A stretch of DNA of 64,000 bases from Oxytricha trifallax (Eukaryota; Ciliophora; Spirotrichea; Sporadotrichida; Oxytrichidae): positions 1-64,000 of the forward strand of contig ARYC01018485.1 of assembly GCA_000711775.1 (NCBI GenBank). Direction: 5' to 3'. The translations under genes and the position numbers were made by a program. The notes below the pieces were generated by a model that was not told the origin of the DNA, did no database searches, and worked only from the letters and a program-made list of their open reading frames with translations. Below, piece by piece: positions 1-12,611 of this stretch (the first letter of the stretch is position 1; every line of letters starts with the position of its first letter).

Positions 1-3000
1 GCTCCTAAAAACTTTTTTTTATGGGAATACTAACTGGTCTCGATGAAGGATTTTGGGGATTTCTTTGACTTCACTTCACGATTTTATCTTCAGACACTTA
101 ATCCTTAAATCGAAAATAGCAAGATCTTGTTGCCCCTTTAAAATTGTGCATGATATGTCAAGCGCGGATAAGAGTTGAAATTATTTTGAAGTCATTTCAA
201 GGGAAAATATTTAAGTGTGAGTTCGCATCTGAAAATCAAGTAAAACACACTATGATTATTATGTCAACAAAGAAAAGTTTTTTCCCCAATAGTTTTTTCA
301 CGCTTAGAATCTCCATCATTTTTAGAGGGTTTCAGCACTTCGCATTTAATTCAAAACTCCTAATCGTACTTCTAAACTGCTCCTAAAAACTTTTTTTTAT
401 GGGAATACTAACTGGTCTCGATGAAGGATTTTGGGGATTTCTTTGACTTCACTTCACGATTTTATCTTCAGACACTTAATCCTTAAAAGCGAAAATAGCA
501 AGCTCTTGTTGCCCTTTAAAATTGTGCATGATCTGTCAAGCGCGGATAAGATTTGAAATTATTTTGAAGTCATTTCAAGGGAAAATATTTAAGTGTGAGT
601 TCGCATCTGAAAATCAAGTAAAACACACTATGATTATTATGTCAACAAAGAAAAGTTTTTTCCCCAATAGTTTTTTCACGCTTAGAATCTCCATCATTTT
701 TAGAGGGTTTCAGCTCTTCGCGTTTAATTCAAAACTCCTAATCGTTCTTCTAAACTGCTCCTAAAAACTTTTTTTTATGGGAATACTAACTGGTCTCGAT
801 GAAGGATTTTGGGGATTTCTTTGACTTCACTTCACGATTTTATCTTCAGACACTTAATCCTTAAAAGCGAAAATAGCAAGCTCTTGTTGCCCCTTTAAAA
901 TTGTGCATGATCTGTCAAGCGCGGATAAGAGTTGAAATTATTTTGAAGTCATTTCAAGGGAAAATATTTAAGTGTGAGTTCGCATCTGAAAATCAAGTAA
1001 AACACACTATGATTATTATGTCAACAAAGAAAAATTTTTTCCCCAATAGTTTTTTCACGCTTAGAATCTCCATCATTTTTAGAGGGTTTCAGCTCTTCGC
1101 GTTTAATTCAAAACTCCTAATCGTACTTCTAAACTGCTCCTAAAAACTTTTTTTTATGGGAATACTAACTGGTCTCGATGAAGGATTTTGGGGATTTCTT
1201 TGACTTCACTTCACGATTTTATCTTCAGACACTTAATCCTTAAAAGCGAAAATAGCAAGCTCTTGTTGCTCCTTTAAAATTGTGCATGATCTGTCAAGCG
1301 CGGATAAGAGTTGAAATTATTTTGAAGTCATTTCAAGGGAAAATATTTAAGTGTGAGTTCGCATCTGAAAATCAAGTAAAACACACTATGATTATTATGT
1401 CAACAAAGAAAAATTTTTTCCCCAATAGTTTTTTCACGCTTAGAATCTCCATCATTTTTAGAGGGTTTCAGCTCTTCGCGTTTAATTCAAAACTCCTAAT
1501 CGTACTTCTAAACTGCTCCTAAAAACTTTTTTTTATGGGAATACTAACTGGTCTCGATGAAGGATTTTGGGGATTTCTTTGACTTCACTTCACGATTTTA
1601 TCTTCAGACACTTAATCCTTAAATCGAAAATAGCAAGATCTTGTTGCCCCTTTAAAATTGTGCATGATATGTCAAGCGCGGATAAGAGTTGAAATTATTT
1701 TGAAGTCATTTCAAGGGAAAATATTTAAGTGTGAGTTCGCATCTGAAAATCAAGTAAAACACACTATGATTATTATGTCAACAAAGAAAAGTTTTTTCCC
1801 CAATAGTTTTTTCACGCTTAGAATCTCCATCATTTTTAGAGGGTTTCAGCACTTCGCATTTAATTCAAAACTCCTAATCGTACTTCTAAACTGCTCCTAA
1901 AAACTTTTTTTTATGGGAATACTAACTGGTCTCGATGAAGGATTTTGGGGATTTTTTTGACTTCACTTCACGATTTTATCTTCAGACACTTAATCCTTAA
2001 AAGCGAAAATAGCAAGCTCTTTTGTTGCTCCTTTAAAATTGTGCATGATCTGTCAAGCGCGGATAAGAGTTGAAATTATTTTGAAGTCATTTCAAGGGAA
2101 AATATTTAAGTGTGAGTTCGCATCTGAAAATCAAGTAAAACACACTATGATTATTATGTCAACAAAGAAAAGTTTTTTCCCCAATAGTTTTTTCACGCTT
2201 AGAATCTCCATCATTTTTAGAGGGTTTCAGCTCTTCGCGTTTAATTCAAAACTCCTAATCGTTCTTCTAAACTGCTCCTAAAAACTTTTTTTTATGGGAA
2301 TACTAACTGGTCTCGATGAAGGATTTTGGGGATTTCTTTGACTTCACTTCACGATTTTATCTTCAGACACTTAATCCTTAAAAGCGAAAATAGCAAGCTC
2401 TTGTTGCCCCTTTAAAATTGTGCATGATCTGTCAAGCGCGGATAAGAGTTGAAATTATTTTGAAGTCATTTCAAGGGAAAATATTTAAGTGTGAGTTCGC
2501 ATCTGAAAATCAAGTAAAACACACTATGATTATTATGTCAACAAAGAAAAGTTTTTTCCCCAATAGTTTTTTCACGCTTAGAATCTCCATCATTTTTAGA
2601 GGGTTTCAGCTCTTCGCGTTTAATTCAAAACTCCTAATCTTACTTCTAAACTGCTCCTAAAAACTTTTTTTTATGGGAATACTAACTGGTCTCGATGAAG
2701 GATTTTGGGGATTTTTTTGACTTCACTTCACGATTTTATCTTCAGACACTTAATCCTTAAAAGCGAAAATAGCAAGCTCTTGTTGCTCCTTTAAAATTGT
2801 GCATGATCTGTCAAGCGCGGATAAGAGTTGAAATTATTTTGAAGTCATTTCAAGGGAAAATATTTAAGTGTGAGTTCGCATCTGAAAATCAAGTAAAACA
2901 CACTATGATTATTATGTCAACAAAGAAAAGTTTTTTCCCCAATAGTTTTTTCACGCTTAGAATCTCCATCATTTTTAGAGGGTTTCAGCTCTTCGCGTTT

Positions 3001-5010
3001 AATTCAAAACTCCTAATCGTTCTTCTAAACTGCTCCTAAAAACTTTTTTTTATGGGAATACTAACTGGTCTCGATGAAGGATTTTGGGGATTTCTTTGAC
3101 TTCACTTCACGATTTTATCTTCAGACACTTAATCCTTAAAAGCGAAAATAGCAAGCTCTTGTTGCCCCTTTAAAATTGTGCATGATCTGTCAAGCGCGGA
3201 TAAGATTTGAAATTATTTTGAAGTCATTTCAAGGGAAAATATTTAAGTGTGAGTTCGCATCTGAAAATCAAGTAAAACACACTATGATTATTATGTCAAC
3301 AAAGAAAAATTTTTTCCCCAATAGTTTTTTCACGCTTAGAATCTCCATCATTTTTAGAGGGTTTCAGCTCTTCGCGTTTAATTCAAAACTCCTAATCGTA
3401 CTTCTAAACTGCTCCTAAAAACTTTTTTTTATGGGAATACTAACTGGTCTCGATGAAGGATTTTGGGGATTTCTTTGACTTCACTTCACGATTTTATCTT
3501 CAGACACTTAATCCTTAAAGCGAAAATAGCAAGATCTTGTTGCCCCTTTAAAATTGTGCATGATATGTCAAGCGCGGATAAGAGTTGAAATTATTTTGAA
3601 GTCATTTCAAGGGAAAATATTTAAGTGTGAGTTCGCATCTGAAAATCAAGTAAAACACACTATGATTATTATGTCAACAAAGAAAAGTTTTTTCCCCAAT
3701 AGTTTTTTCACGCTTAGAATCTCCATCATTTTTAGAGGGTTTCAGCACTTCGCATATAATTCAAAACTCCTAATCGTACTTCTAAACTGCTCCTAAAAAC
3801 TTTTTTTTATGGGAATACTAACTGGTCTCGATGAAGGATTTTGGGGATTTCTTTGACTTCACTTCACGATTTTATCTTCAGACACTTAATCCTTAAATCG
3901 AAAATAGCAAGATCTTGTTGCCCCTTTAAAATTGTGCATGATATGTCAAGCGCGGATAAGAGTTGAAATTATTTTGAAGTCATTTCAAGGGAAAATATTT
4001 AAGTGTGAGTTCGCATCTGAAAATCAAGTAAAACACACTATGATTATTATGTCAACAAAGAAAAGTTTTTTCCCCAATAGTTTTTTCACGCTTAGAATCT
4101 CCATCATTTTTAGAGGGTTTCAGCACTTCGCATTTAATTCAAAACTCCTAATCGTACTTCTAAACTGCTCCTAAAAACTTTTTTTTATGGGAATACTAAC
4201 TGGTCTCGATGAAGGATTTTGGGGATTTTTTTGACTTCACTTCACGATTTTATCTTCAGACACTTAATCCTTAAAAGCGAAAATAGCAAGCTCTTGTTGC
4301 CCCTTTAAAATTGTGCATGATCTGTCAAGCGCGGATAAGAGTTGAAATTATTTTGAAGTCATTTCAAGGGAAAATATTTAAGTGTGAGTTCGCATCTGAA
4401 AATCAAGTAAAACACACTATGATTATTATGTCAACAAAGAAAAATTTTTTCCCCAATAGTTTTTTCACGCTTAGAATCTCCATCATTTTTAGAGGGTTTC
4501 AGCTCTTCGCGTATAATTCAAAACTCCTAATCGTACTTCTAAACAGCTCCTAAAAACTTTTTTTTATGGGAATACTAACTGGTCTCGATGAAGGATTTTG
4601 GGGATTTCTTTGACTTCACTTCACGATTTTATCTTCAGACACTTAATCCTTAAATCGAAAATAGCAAGATCTTGTTGCCCCTTTAAAATTGTGCATGATA
4701 TGTCAAGCGCGGATAAGAGTTGAAATTATTTTGAAGTCATTTCAAGGGAAAATATTTAAGTGTGAGTTCGCATCTGAAAATCAAGTAAAACACACTATGA
4801 TTATTATGTCAACAAAGAAAAGTTTTTTCCCCAATAGTTTTTTCACGCTTAGAATCTCCATCATTTTTAGAGGGTTTCAGCACTTCGCATTTAATTCAAA
4901 ACTCCTAATCGTACTTCTTAACTGCTCCTAAAAACTTTTTTTTATGGGAATACTAACTGGTCTCGATGAAGGATTATGGGGATTTCTTTGATTTCACTTT
5001 GCAATTTTAT
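1..5010. repeat. Tandem satellite array, 378-381-bp unit, about 13 copies
   Basis: Thirteen full units plus a partial one repeat head to tail. Unit-to-unit spacing is 378 or 379 bp, and once 381 bp. Units differ at only a few sites. Two linked variant classes are visible: A (gatatgtcaag, agcaagatcttg, cagcacttcgca) in units 1, 5, 10, 11 and 13, and B (gatctgtcaag, agcaagctcttg, cagctcttcgcg) in the other eight. The array is truncated at the window's left edge and decays into unique sequence near 4990-5010. Each unit carries an open frame, but most of the variable sites change the amino acid (V/F, S/N, H/L, F/Y, C/S), so it is unlikely to be translated. Oxytricha germline DNA is reported to contain a ~380-bp satellite; identity with that family is inferred from length only. 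Confidence 0.97.
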
Positions 5011-6799
5011 TTTGAAAATTAATTTTATTAAAACATAACTAAAGAGGATAACGCTTTAGTCTCCCAGTATAATTCATAAACAAATTCTGAAAAATATAAC
5101 TTAACTTAAAGTAAGTAGTTTAGTTAACAATAAGTTAAAATTTTTTTCAGAAGAGATATAAGAGATTATTGCTTATTGAATTATAGTATAAAATGGCAAG
5201 GATATCCAATAAAAACAAACTACAAATGAATAATTTAATGTTTTTAACATAAAAATTCATAGAGGCAATGATTACGATTTACCATTAATTATAAGTGTAC
5301 CATTAATTATAAGTGTTAAACAACGAGTTGAGTCATAACTTAGACATCCCCAAAAAATTTGTAAGCTAAACGCAAAATAGAAAATGTATGCTAATTAACG
5401 AAGCAAGAGGCTCTAAAATGTTTAGTTTTTTATGGCAAATTTTAGATTAATAGACTAAGACATAAATACTTAGAATGATATAAAAGCCAATATTTTGTGG
5501 TGACTTACAAATAGTATGTGAAAACTTAATAAAAAGGAATACTATTAGAAAGTCTAAAAGTTGATTAAAATAATGTATGTAAACAAATTTAAAGTAGGCG
5601 CAGTAGAAATAGACAGAGAGCAGAGGTTAATGAACTCTGATTATTTTAAATCGAGGATAAGATCAAGATGTGTATAAGCTTTAATGATAAAGTAAGAACT
5701 ATAATTAAATCAAGAAGAGTAGGATATAAGAATTAACAAGTAATGAATTTAATTATAGTATTTATTATTACGTTTAATAGAAATTAATATCGAATGAAAA
5801 TTTTACATTGCATTTTCTTAACCTCAAGTTGTTTCCAATCTTTATACATGCCTTATTTTTCATGTAATTAGTAATTGAGAGATAGATACTTAGATTAATC
5901 TAAAGCTAAATCAAACTATTTCAATTAATTTTAATTGATAGCTACTATATTTAAACATTTCACAATGATAATGAGGGATTTATATAAATAATTTAAATTT
6001 ATATTAAAGAACATTGATTATATTAGAATCGAAATTTTTGTATAAAACTATTTGGAGTTTACGAATGGCGAGCGTAAATAATAAACAATATCAAGATAAC
6101 AGACAAATAAGATAGATTGTTTTTTTCTATTTTCTATAATTGTATGATGGAAAATAATAAGCTTGTTATGATATTGGTAAATAAGCATGTATATAAATAT
6201 AATATTGTTCAAAGATTATGAATTTTAAATCTTAATGAATAAATATATAATAATATTGAAAACATTTTATTGCTAATAGCTAGAGATTATTACAAAACTA
6301 TAGTTTATAATATGCTCTAACCGTAAATATTTTATGCTACTTCTTTGATGCTGCCAATTATTTAAAAATCTCTAAAATAATTGAATTTTTACGTATTTTG
6401 ATTCTGATTAAAGCAGATATTTATATATTTTTGCCAATATAATCGTTGATGATTTCTTGTTTTATAAACCTGAACCAATATGATTTGCTACGTAAAATTA
6501 AATTACAAGTAGAAAATTCTAAAATATACTAGCTTATATATGATATAATTGCTTCTTTCATTGTTTTTAACTTATTTCATTAGTTATTCTTTTTTATAGG
6601 TTTTTTATTAAGTTTTGTTTAATACTGCATTAATTTCATAAAGTACTTTGCAAAATCTATTGTATAGAAATGTATATTTAATTTTATAAGTTCCTTTAAT
6701 AAATCAAATATTATTGAGTCTTATAAGCTCCCTAGAAATTATTTTAAGCTAATACAGAAGCAAGAATTAGTAATTACAACAATTGAATCAGCAAATATC
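5011..6799. other. AT-rich spacer, no gene recognised
   Basis: Very AT-rich sequence follows the satellite. I see no open frame with convincing composition on either strand and no element ends. The only local structure noted is the 18-bp tandem duplication at 5281-5316. Confidence 0.6.
5281..5316. repeat. 18-bp tandem duplication
   Basis: The 18-mer accattaattataagtgt occurs twice in immediate succession and is followed by ttaaac. It looks like a simple slippage duplication; no function is inferred. Confidence 0.85.
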
Positions 6800-7527
6800 T
6801 ATAATACCTTTCCACACTTTACTTCCTCAATACTCTTTTCATTTACTTCAAGTTACTTCTTCATTTCTTGAATTTTTTTTGCTAAAGAAATGCTTGTTAT
6901 TCATTGAATCCATTATCACTATCTGAAGCTGAGACAAAATAATTGGTATCTAAGAATTGGATTAGCCCTCAAAATAGCACATCAAATTCAAATATATTTA
7001 TAGAATTTTGAAAATACTTGTTTTTCAAGCATTTTTGATTCTATTGAAACATGCGCGACATTTCTTTGGATATCTTTTGTGTTTGTAACTTAAAAAAAGT
7101 TCATAAACTACCTCTTCATCCCACGATGCTCTAGTTATAATAATTTTGATATTTATGCTTCATTGGTTTTTTATGACAAAAGTTTAAAATGACTCTAAGA
7201 CAGTTATTGTCTTTATCAACTGCAAACAAAGTCATAACAGTATTTTCATAAAAACTATTTGTCATTCTCCATTTTTAGTTTCTGTATCATATCAATAGTA
7301 TTGTCCCTATGCATCTTTATGTCATTCTGAAAGATTATGCATTTCTCCTATTTCATTAATCTTTGGAATCTCAAGCATATATTATATGTTTTTAGAGTAG
7401 AAAAATTAGAATCAGCTTCTATTTTGTTTATCGAAATATTCTTAATCTTTTTCAAATAGTATAGAAAGTTAAGTATGATAGTCTCATGAAAAAGTTAACT
7501 AGAAAAGTAGTACTCAATGCATTTCAT
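6800..7527 (-). CDS. Coding-like tract, unknown protein, frame-broken
   Basis: Read on the minus strand with TAA/TAG as Gln, an ATG at 7527 opens a frame that closes with TGA at 7246-7248 (about 93 aa, beginning MKCIEYYFSSQLFHETIILN). Downstream, shifted frames continue with similar composition, including ENTVMTLFAVDKDNNCLRVI, then WDEEVVYELFLSYKHKRYPK, then a charged coiled-coil-like stretch KIQEMKKQLEVNEKSIEEVK near 6815-6870. At least three frame changes lie between these. I do not recognise the family. The same strand is coding-like again at 8516-8725, 9130-9546 and 9692-10230, so all four could be parts of one large minus-strand gene split by AT-rich DNA. The alternative is chance open frames, since each run is under 100 codons. 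Confidence 0.42.
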
Positions 7528-8005
7528 ACAAATTTATTCAAAGAATGTAAAAATTTGGGTGAAAGAATAATAAATCTAAATTAACAACATATAATTAAAG
7601 AGATATATAAATTAGTGCTAAATACTTCAATCAACATAAATTAAACTTTTAAAACAAATTATTTATAAGTTAAAAAGTATTAGGTTATATTGCCTCGTAT
7701 CTCTCAATTTATGCATCTAAGTTTTTAGTATTTTCCTAAATAGTTTTTTTTCACATAATTTTTTCATTCTAATTACGTTAAATTGAGTTTACTTTTTTCT
7801 ATTAGTTAATGACCTCTAGAGTTAAACAATATTCCTTTTTCCTTTTTTATTCTCCGAATTTTTAATGGGTAATTTTTCTTAAATTTATGAAATTTCTTCT
7901 GTATAATATTAAAACTCCTCTGGTACTATTTTGAAATCTTTGATTGTTCATGAGTTTTATTTTTAAACATATTAAAAGAGAGGAAAATTAATCAAACAGT
8001 CATAA
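7528..8005. other. AT-rich spacer
   Basis: Low-complexity AT-rich sequence between the coding-like tract and the tRNA-like remnant. Nothing supportable was seen. Confidence 0.5.
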
Positions 8006-8078
8006 TGGTATATGATTGAGTTGGTAATATTAACATATTTATTAGTTCTAATCACTAGTTCGAATTCTATTAAACCCA
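8006..8078 (+). pseudogene. Degenerate tRNA (or tRNA-derived SINE head)
   Basis: A 73-nt stretch fits canonical tRNA numbering. T8 is followed by an A-box-like TGATTGAGTTGG (10 of 12 matches to TRGCNNAGYNGG). A B-box-like GTTCGAATTC places G53 exactly 45 positions after T8, T33 is present, and a run of seven T follows soon after the 3' end like a Pol III terminator. Acceptor ends TGGTATA and TAAACCC pair at 5 of 7 positions. The anticodon and T stems are badly mispaired, so it is probably not functional. Position 34-36 reads TTA, which would decode TAA, but with a broken stem I put little weight on that. A tRNA-derived retroposon head is the main alternative. Confidence 0.35.
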
Positions 8079-8515
8079 GTTTTTTTAAAAGATTAAATTA
8101 ATCAAGTTTTTATTTAGTTTTACTTATTAGCTATATATTAATAAAAAAATTATCAATCACCCTTATTCTAATGTTTTTATTCTTTTATTTAAAAAATGAT
8201 ATAACTAAAAATTCTGAATGTGCAAATTTAAAAAGCTCCATTATACATAGAGCCAGTATTATAATGCTATTTAAATTAGTTCATTAATTATTTGAATTGA
8301 ATTTGCTATGGACTATAAATAAGTTCAAATTATAAATTACAAAAATGCAGGAAATAAGCTAGTATAAAATAGAATGTATAATTTAAATAATCTAAATTAA
8401 AATTGGTAATTTATAAGAATAAAATAATTTTAGTATGAACGAAATCCCAAAATTTAACCAATTAATAAAAAAGGGTTTAAAACTTACTATAGTACAATAA
8501 TTATATCATTTTTAG

Positions 8516-8725
8516 TATAAAAAGTTCTGCAAGCTACAACAATATGATTGAAAATTTAAAGAATAAAATTCAATAAAATAATGACAGTATAATTCAAATG
8601 TGATGCCTTCGATAGTTTGCCTATAACAACCTATAATTTTCTTCACGACAGTCAAATTTAAGCCATCAGAAGACAACCTTACTACTTCAATTTTTCTAAA
8701 TTCTAATTTTTTTCTTTAAAAAAAA
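8516..8725 (-). CDS. Coding-like segment, unknown protein
   Basis: A minus-strand frame ending at TGA 8516-8518 reads about 65 codons, including LEFRKIEVVRLSSDGLNLTV and VVKKIIGCYRQTIEGITFEL. A second frame just upstream reads LFQLYDQLKIQLNTIFF. Composition is protein-like (E, D, G, R present in AT-rich DNA) but the run is short. It has the same orientation as the flanking coding-like tracts at 6800-7527 and 9130-9546 and may belong with them. Confidence 0.33.
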
Positions 8726-9129
8726 TTGTATTAAGCTGTATTTTTAGTTGATCGTAGAGTTGAAACAGTCAACATTTGAGTTAATAAGGAAAATAGGTAA
8801 CTTTCTTTTAAAAATGGGATTTTAAACTTTTTAAAAAAATAAAATTTTTTCTGCAAATCTTATATTTTTATACGAAAATTAACAAATTAAATCAAATTTT
8901 CTATCGAAAATGATCTAAATTTTTTTTTACAATAATAATTTTTCAATTATTTTATATTAAAGCTAAAACATACATTGACGAATATTAAATAGTAACTTAG
9001 CTCTCTTAAAGATTAAATTTTATAGCAAACTAGATTTTAAATTAAAATTTTTGTTTTTTTTCATTGATTAATTTGTACTCTATCAATGAGTTTCAACATA
9101 CATTTTATTGTTTATAATTATTAGATTTT

Positions 9130-9546
9130 TCAAGATCTAATTTAAACTTATCTACTTCTTGAGAATGGTTAAATTGAAATATGCATCCCATCTTAAAAGA
9201 TTAAATAACATAACGGTATTCTTATCTTATAACAAGAAATGCAATTTGTAGTTTTTTCATAAATCTTAAAAACTTACTTTCTGGTTTTTCTATTGCAAAA
9301 TAGTGTTGTTATTGTACTTAAATTATTATTGCTTTATGGAACTATGTACTTTAATGCTAGCTCTTTAATATTGAAATCAGCAACATATACCCTCTCATCT
9401 TAAAAATAAAAATAGAAGATAGATTTGTTAACATCTAAATATTTCCTGTCATATTTCTTTTCTAGCATTGGTATTGGATCCAAGTTCTAAACAGTTGATT
9501 TCGATAAATTACATAAAACCTCATTATCGTTAGCAAAAGGACAACA
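9130..9546 (-). CDS. Open frame of 138 codons, unknown protein
   Basis: Between two TGA triplets (complement of 9547-9549 upstream and 9130-9132 as terminator) the minus strand is open for about 138 codons with several TAA/TAG codons read as Gln. It includes NDNEVLCNLSKSTVQNLDPI, KKYDRKYLDVNKSIFYFYFQ and DERVYVADFNIKELALKYIV. The alternation of short hydrophobic strands with charged turns could suit a beta-propeller, but I cannot identify a family. A second minus frame over the same bases is also open, so the true frame is not certain. No convincing ATG is seen at the upstream boundary, so this would be an internal gene segment. Confidence 0.45.
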
Positions 9547-9691
9547 TCAGAAATTTTTATGGAAATCGCAAATGAAATTGTAAAAATTACTAAGTAATTC
9601 ATGCTACCTTATTGAATGACATAAATATATTTTATTATTCAAATTTCTCCTGTTTTTAATCTTTTAAAACATAAAGATTAGACACTTAATT

Positions 9692-10230
9692 TCATTTTAA
9701 TCGAAAGTTCCTTGATAAAATTGCAGAATCTTGCCATAATGCATAGCTTTGAATTGTAATGGAAAAACAAAAGGACATTTGAAGTTTGCTATTTTTCATC
9801 AATATAATCCATTTCTTATTTGTATCTTATTAAGTCTAGTTGAATTGAATGTAGAAGGAGTCAATGAGTAGAGTGGTGATGATCATCTTTGTTGACCTTA
9901 TAAAGATTAATTTCTGTTGGCCAATGTTACTCATGATAGGTTGCACTTAAAAAATTTATGATAAAAAGAATTTGATAAAGTTAATAGAAAAAATTATTAA
10001 AAGGATATACAAAATCAAAATAATGGGAGCTTTATTATTTATGCATTATTTTTATAAATGTCATCATTACCTTAAATACATGCCCTTATTTCTTTTCATT
10101 CTGAAGTTTGTTAATGATTCAGTTTAAGTCTGCAATAACCTTGGTAGGTGAATCAAAAAAATATTAAACTTTAGGTAGCTCCTCGTAAGAGGCATGGCGT
10201 TTTCTGATGAGATATTTTTTTGTTTAAAAT
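9692..10230 (-). CDS. Coding-like tract, unknown protein, frame-broken
   Basis: Two minus-strand coding-like blocks. The upstream block (about 10070-10230) reads SYEELPKVQYFFDSPTKVIA followed, after a TGA, by INKLQNEKKQGHVFKVMM. The downstream block, ending at TGA 9692-9694, reads LIDSFYIQFNQTQQDTNKKW and continues SKLQMSFCFSITIQSYALWQ. Between them lies AT-rich DNA. It sits directly upstream, in coding direction, of the 9130-9546 frame, suggesting one gene interrupted by non-coding DNA. Product unknown; each run alone is compatible with chance. Confidence 0.35.
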
Positions 10231-11182
10231 ATTCTCAATCAAACACTTAAAAAGATGTAGTTATTTTATTAAAATTTATTATTTATATTTTATATAATAG
10301 AACAAATAGTTAACTAAATAACCAAACTCGATGGGTTGAATGTGTTAATCATATAAAATTTAAGTATTTTTATCTCCATTAAAGAAAGTTTTGCCACTCT
10401 GACTAAAAGGCTAAAAGAAACTTTTATCTAAGGTAAGACAAAACTTCTCAAATAATTTAAGCTAAAAAATGAACTATGGAAATTTATATTATATAATAAA
10501 ATAATTAATATGAAAACACAATCATAAGATGTTTTAAGTTATAAACTAGAGTAATTTATTCTTAAATACAAGTAAAAAAAAACTAAAATTATTAATAAAA
10601 AATGTAATTAAACTTATATATGGTTGCCATTTTTGTATTATTTGACATTTATTAGGAATATCTAATTGATTAAAACAAGTTTGATAAGTTTTCCTTACAA
10701 TAATGAGTTATGGATTTTATTAAATATTTACAATGATTTATATTAAGATTTATATAACCATTTTAATTATTTGTTCTAGTCTTGATTTTTGAATAATTTA
10801 TAATTTACTTAGTTAAAACGTTTATAATTGTAATATACATTTTTTTTATAAATTATGATAATCAGTAAAATAAGATATGTGTTACATTTGAATAAAAGGA
10901 AAAGAGATTGATAATCTTCAAAGAATTTGACTATCTAATAATAAGAAAAAAAGTGTAGGAAAAATTGAATGTAATACTAAAAAAACTAAATTAAACATCT
11001 TCCATTAGGCTAGCATCAGCATTTAATTAAAAATTCAAATTACAGATTTAGGCTGTTTTTTATCAAACTCCCTAGAATTTAGCAATTTGTATTATATATT
11101 ATATAGCTCTTGTTTTCTAATATTTAACATGAAATGTATAGATTTAATTAATTATTGTATCTAAAGGCTTTATTTAAATTTC
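10231..11182. other. AT-rich spacer
   Basis: AT-rich, low-complexity sequence. I see no coding frame or repeat I can support. Confidence 0.5.
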
Positions 11183-12611
11183 AATGTTATTATTGCTAAA
11201 ATAGAATTGATTTGGGGAAATTGAAAAATAAAATAAATAATTCGAATATATATTAATCTAACTGCCACTAATTAGAGAGGTCTGTAGATCAAAATTGATT
11301 CAATGTACTGGCCGTTATGTATATAAGTGTCCTAGTTACTAGTATTACCGGTTAGTGTTACTGTGATTTGCGGAAAAAAGACATTTGACACATTTGGCAG
11401 AGGAAATCATCAAATCTCCCATGTATTATAGAGGATTTGGCGGATTTGGCACATTTGGCAGGAGATTTAGAGAGAAATCAGTTTTAGAGATTTAATTGAT
11501 TAATGCTAATAATAAAAAAATAAATTAAATTTAAAATTTGGCACATTTTGCGCATTTGGCACCAGTCAAATAAAAATGTTTAATATGTAATTAGAGATGA
11601 TTAAGTGTGATTAATATCAAGTTTTAATTACTAAAAGTCGCTATTTTCTAAATAATTATATTAATTTAAATTAAAACACCAAATATCTTTAATGGGCAAG
11701 CAAATCTTTAAGATAGGTCACAAACACGCAACGAAGATAAATTTGAAGTTCCTGATCAACTGCAAGCTCTCGATATAGAACAACGTTCCTTTGATCAACG
11801 GCTCCGGAAATACGCTAGGGTTACGTGTGCAAGGTAGAATTTAAGGTGAGCAATCTCGGGTGAGTAATCATCGACTCGAAGAGCTGCTACAACGGTATTA
11901 TGCTAGTTAGCATTCCACTCATCAAGAGATATCTCAAGTACATAACTAAGAAGTACATCAAGTGGCAAGATCTTGCCAGTATCGCAGACATGTTGCCGTC
12001 TAGAACAACTAATACGAACTCAGATACTTCAACATCGAAAGTGGTGAGACTGCAGAATGAACATCTTTTTCGCAGTCGTTATTTTCACATAAACCTCCTA
12101 CTCTGTGTATCTCTACTCTCATAACCATATATTATATTTGCACACTATATTCTCTCATAACTAATTATTAAAACTTGATATTAATCACACTTAATCATCT
12201 CTAATTACATATTAAACATTTTTATTTGACTGGTGCCAAATGCGCAAAATGTGCCAAATTTTAAATTTAATTTAATCTTTTATTATTAACATAATCAATT
12301 AAATCTCTAAAACTGATTTCTCTCTAAATCTCCTGCCAAATGTGCCAAATCCGCCAAATCCTCTATAATACACGGGAGATTTGATGATTTCCTCTGCCAA
12401 ATGTGTCAAATGTCTTTTTTCCGCAAATCACAGTAACACTAACCGGTAATACTAGTAACCAGGACACTTATATACATAACGGCCAGTACACTGAATCAAT
12501 TTTGATCTACAGACCTCTCTAATTAGTGGCAGTTAGATTAATATATATTCGAATTATTTATTTTATTTTTCAATTTCCCCAAATCAATTCTATTTTAGCA
12601 ATAATAACATT
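11183..12611. mobile_element. Palindromic (foldback) element with ~430-450-bp arms
   Basis: The left arm (about 11183-11630) is the inverse complement of the right arm (about 12168-12611) with only scattered differences. Both begin at an AATGTTATTATTGCTAAAA end. The loop of about 535 bp (11631-12167) is clearly GC-richer than its surroundings. The arms carry repeated short motifs of the type atttggc (tttggcacatttggca, ggatttggcggatttggca), giving internal periodicity. Near each end is the decamer GTGGCAGTTA (complement at about 11262-11271, direct at about 12526-12535), which also marks the elements at 31.9, 33.5 and 62.3 kb. No transposase is recognised, so it would be a non-autonomous element or an eliminated sequence. 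The loop may be captured cargo. Confidence 0.9.
11692..12060 (+). CDS. ATG-to-TGA ORF inside the palindrome loop, unknown
   Basis: ATG at 11692 opens a frame of 122 codons to TGA at 12058-12060, starting MGKQIFKIGHKHATKINLKF and including RLEELLQRYYASQHSTHQEI. It lies entirely within the GC-rich loop of the palindromic element. The other two plus frames are also largely open here (one reads DKFEVPDQLQALDIEQRSFD, another LVSIPLIKRYLKYITKKYIK), so which frame is real, if any, cannot be decided by eye. No family recognised. The base composition, distinct from the arms and flanks, suggests captured or foreign sequence. Confidence 0.35.

Noticed and set aside
144-4931. Thirteen copies of an 80-codon ORF in the satellite
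   Set aside because: The frame begins at TTG and ends at TAA, which is a sense codon in the code used by the rest of the window. Most variable sites between copies are amino-acid changing. The ORF exists because the units are nearly identical, not because it is conserved as protein.
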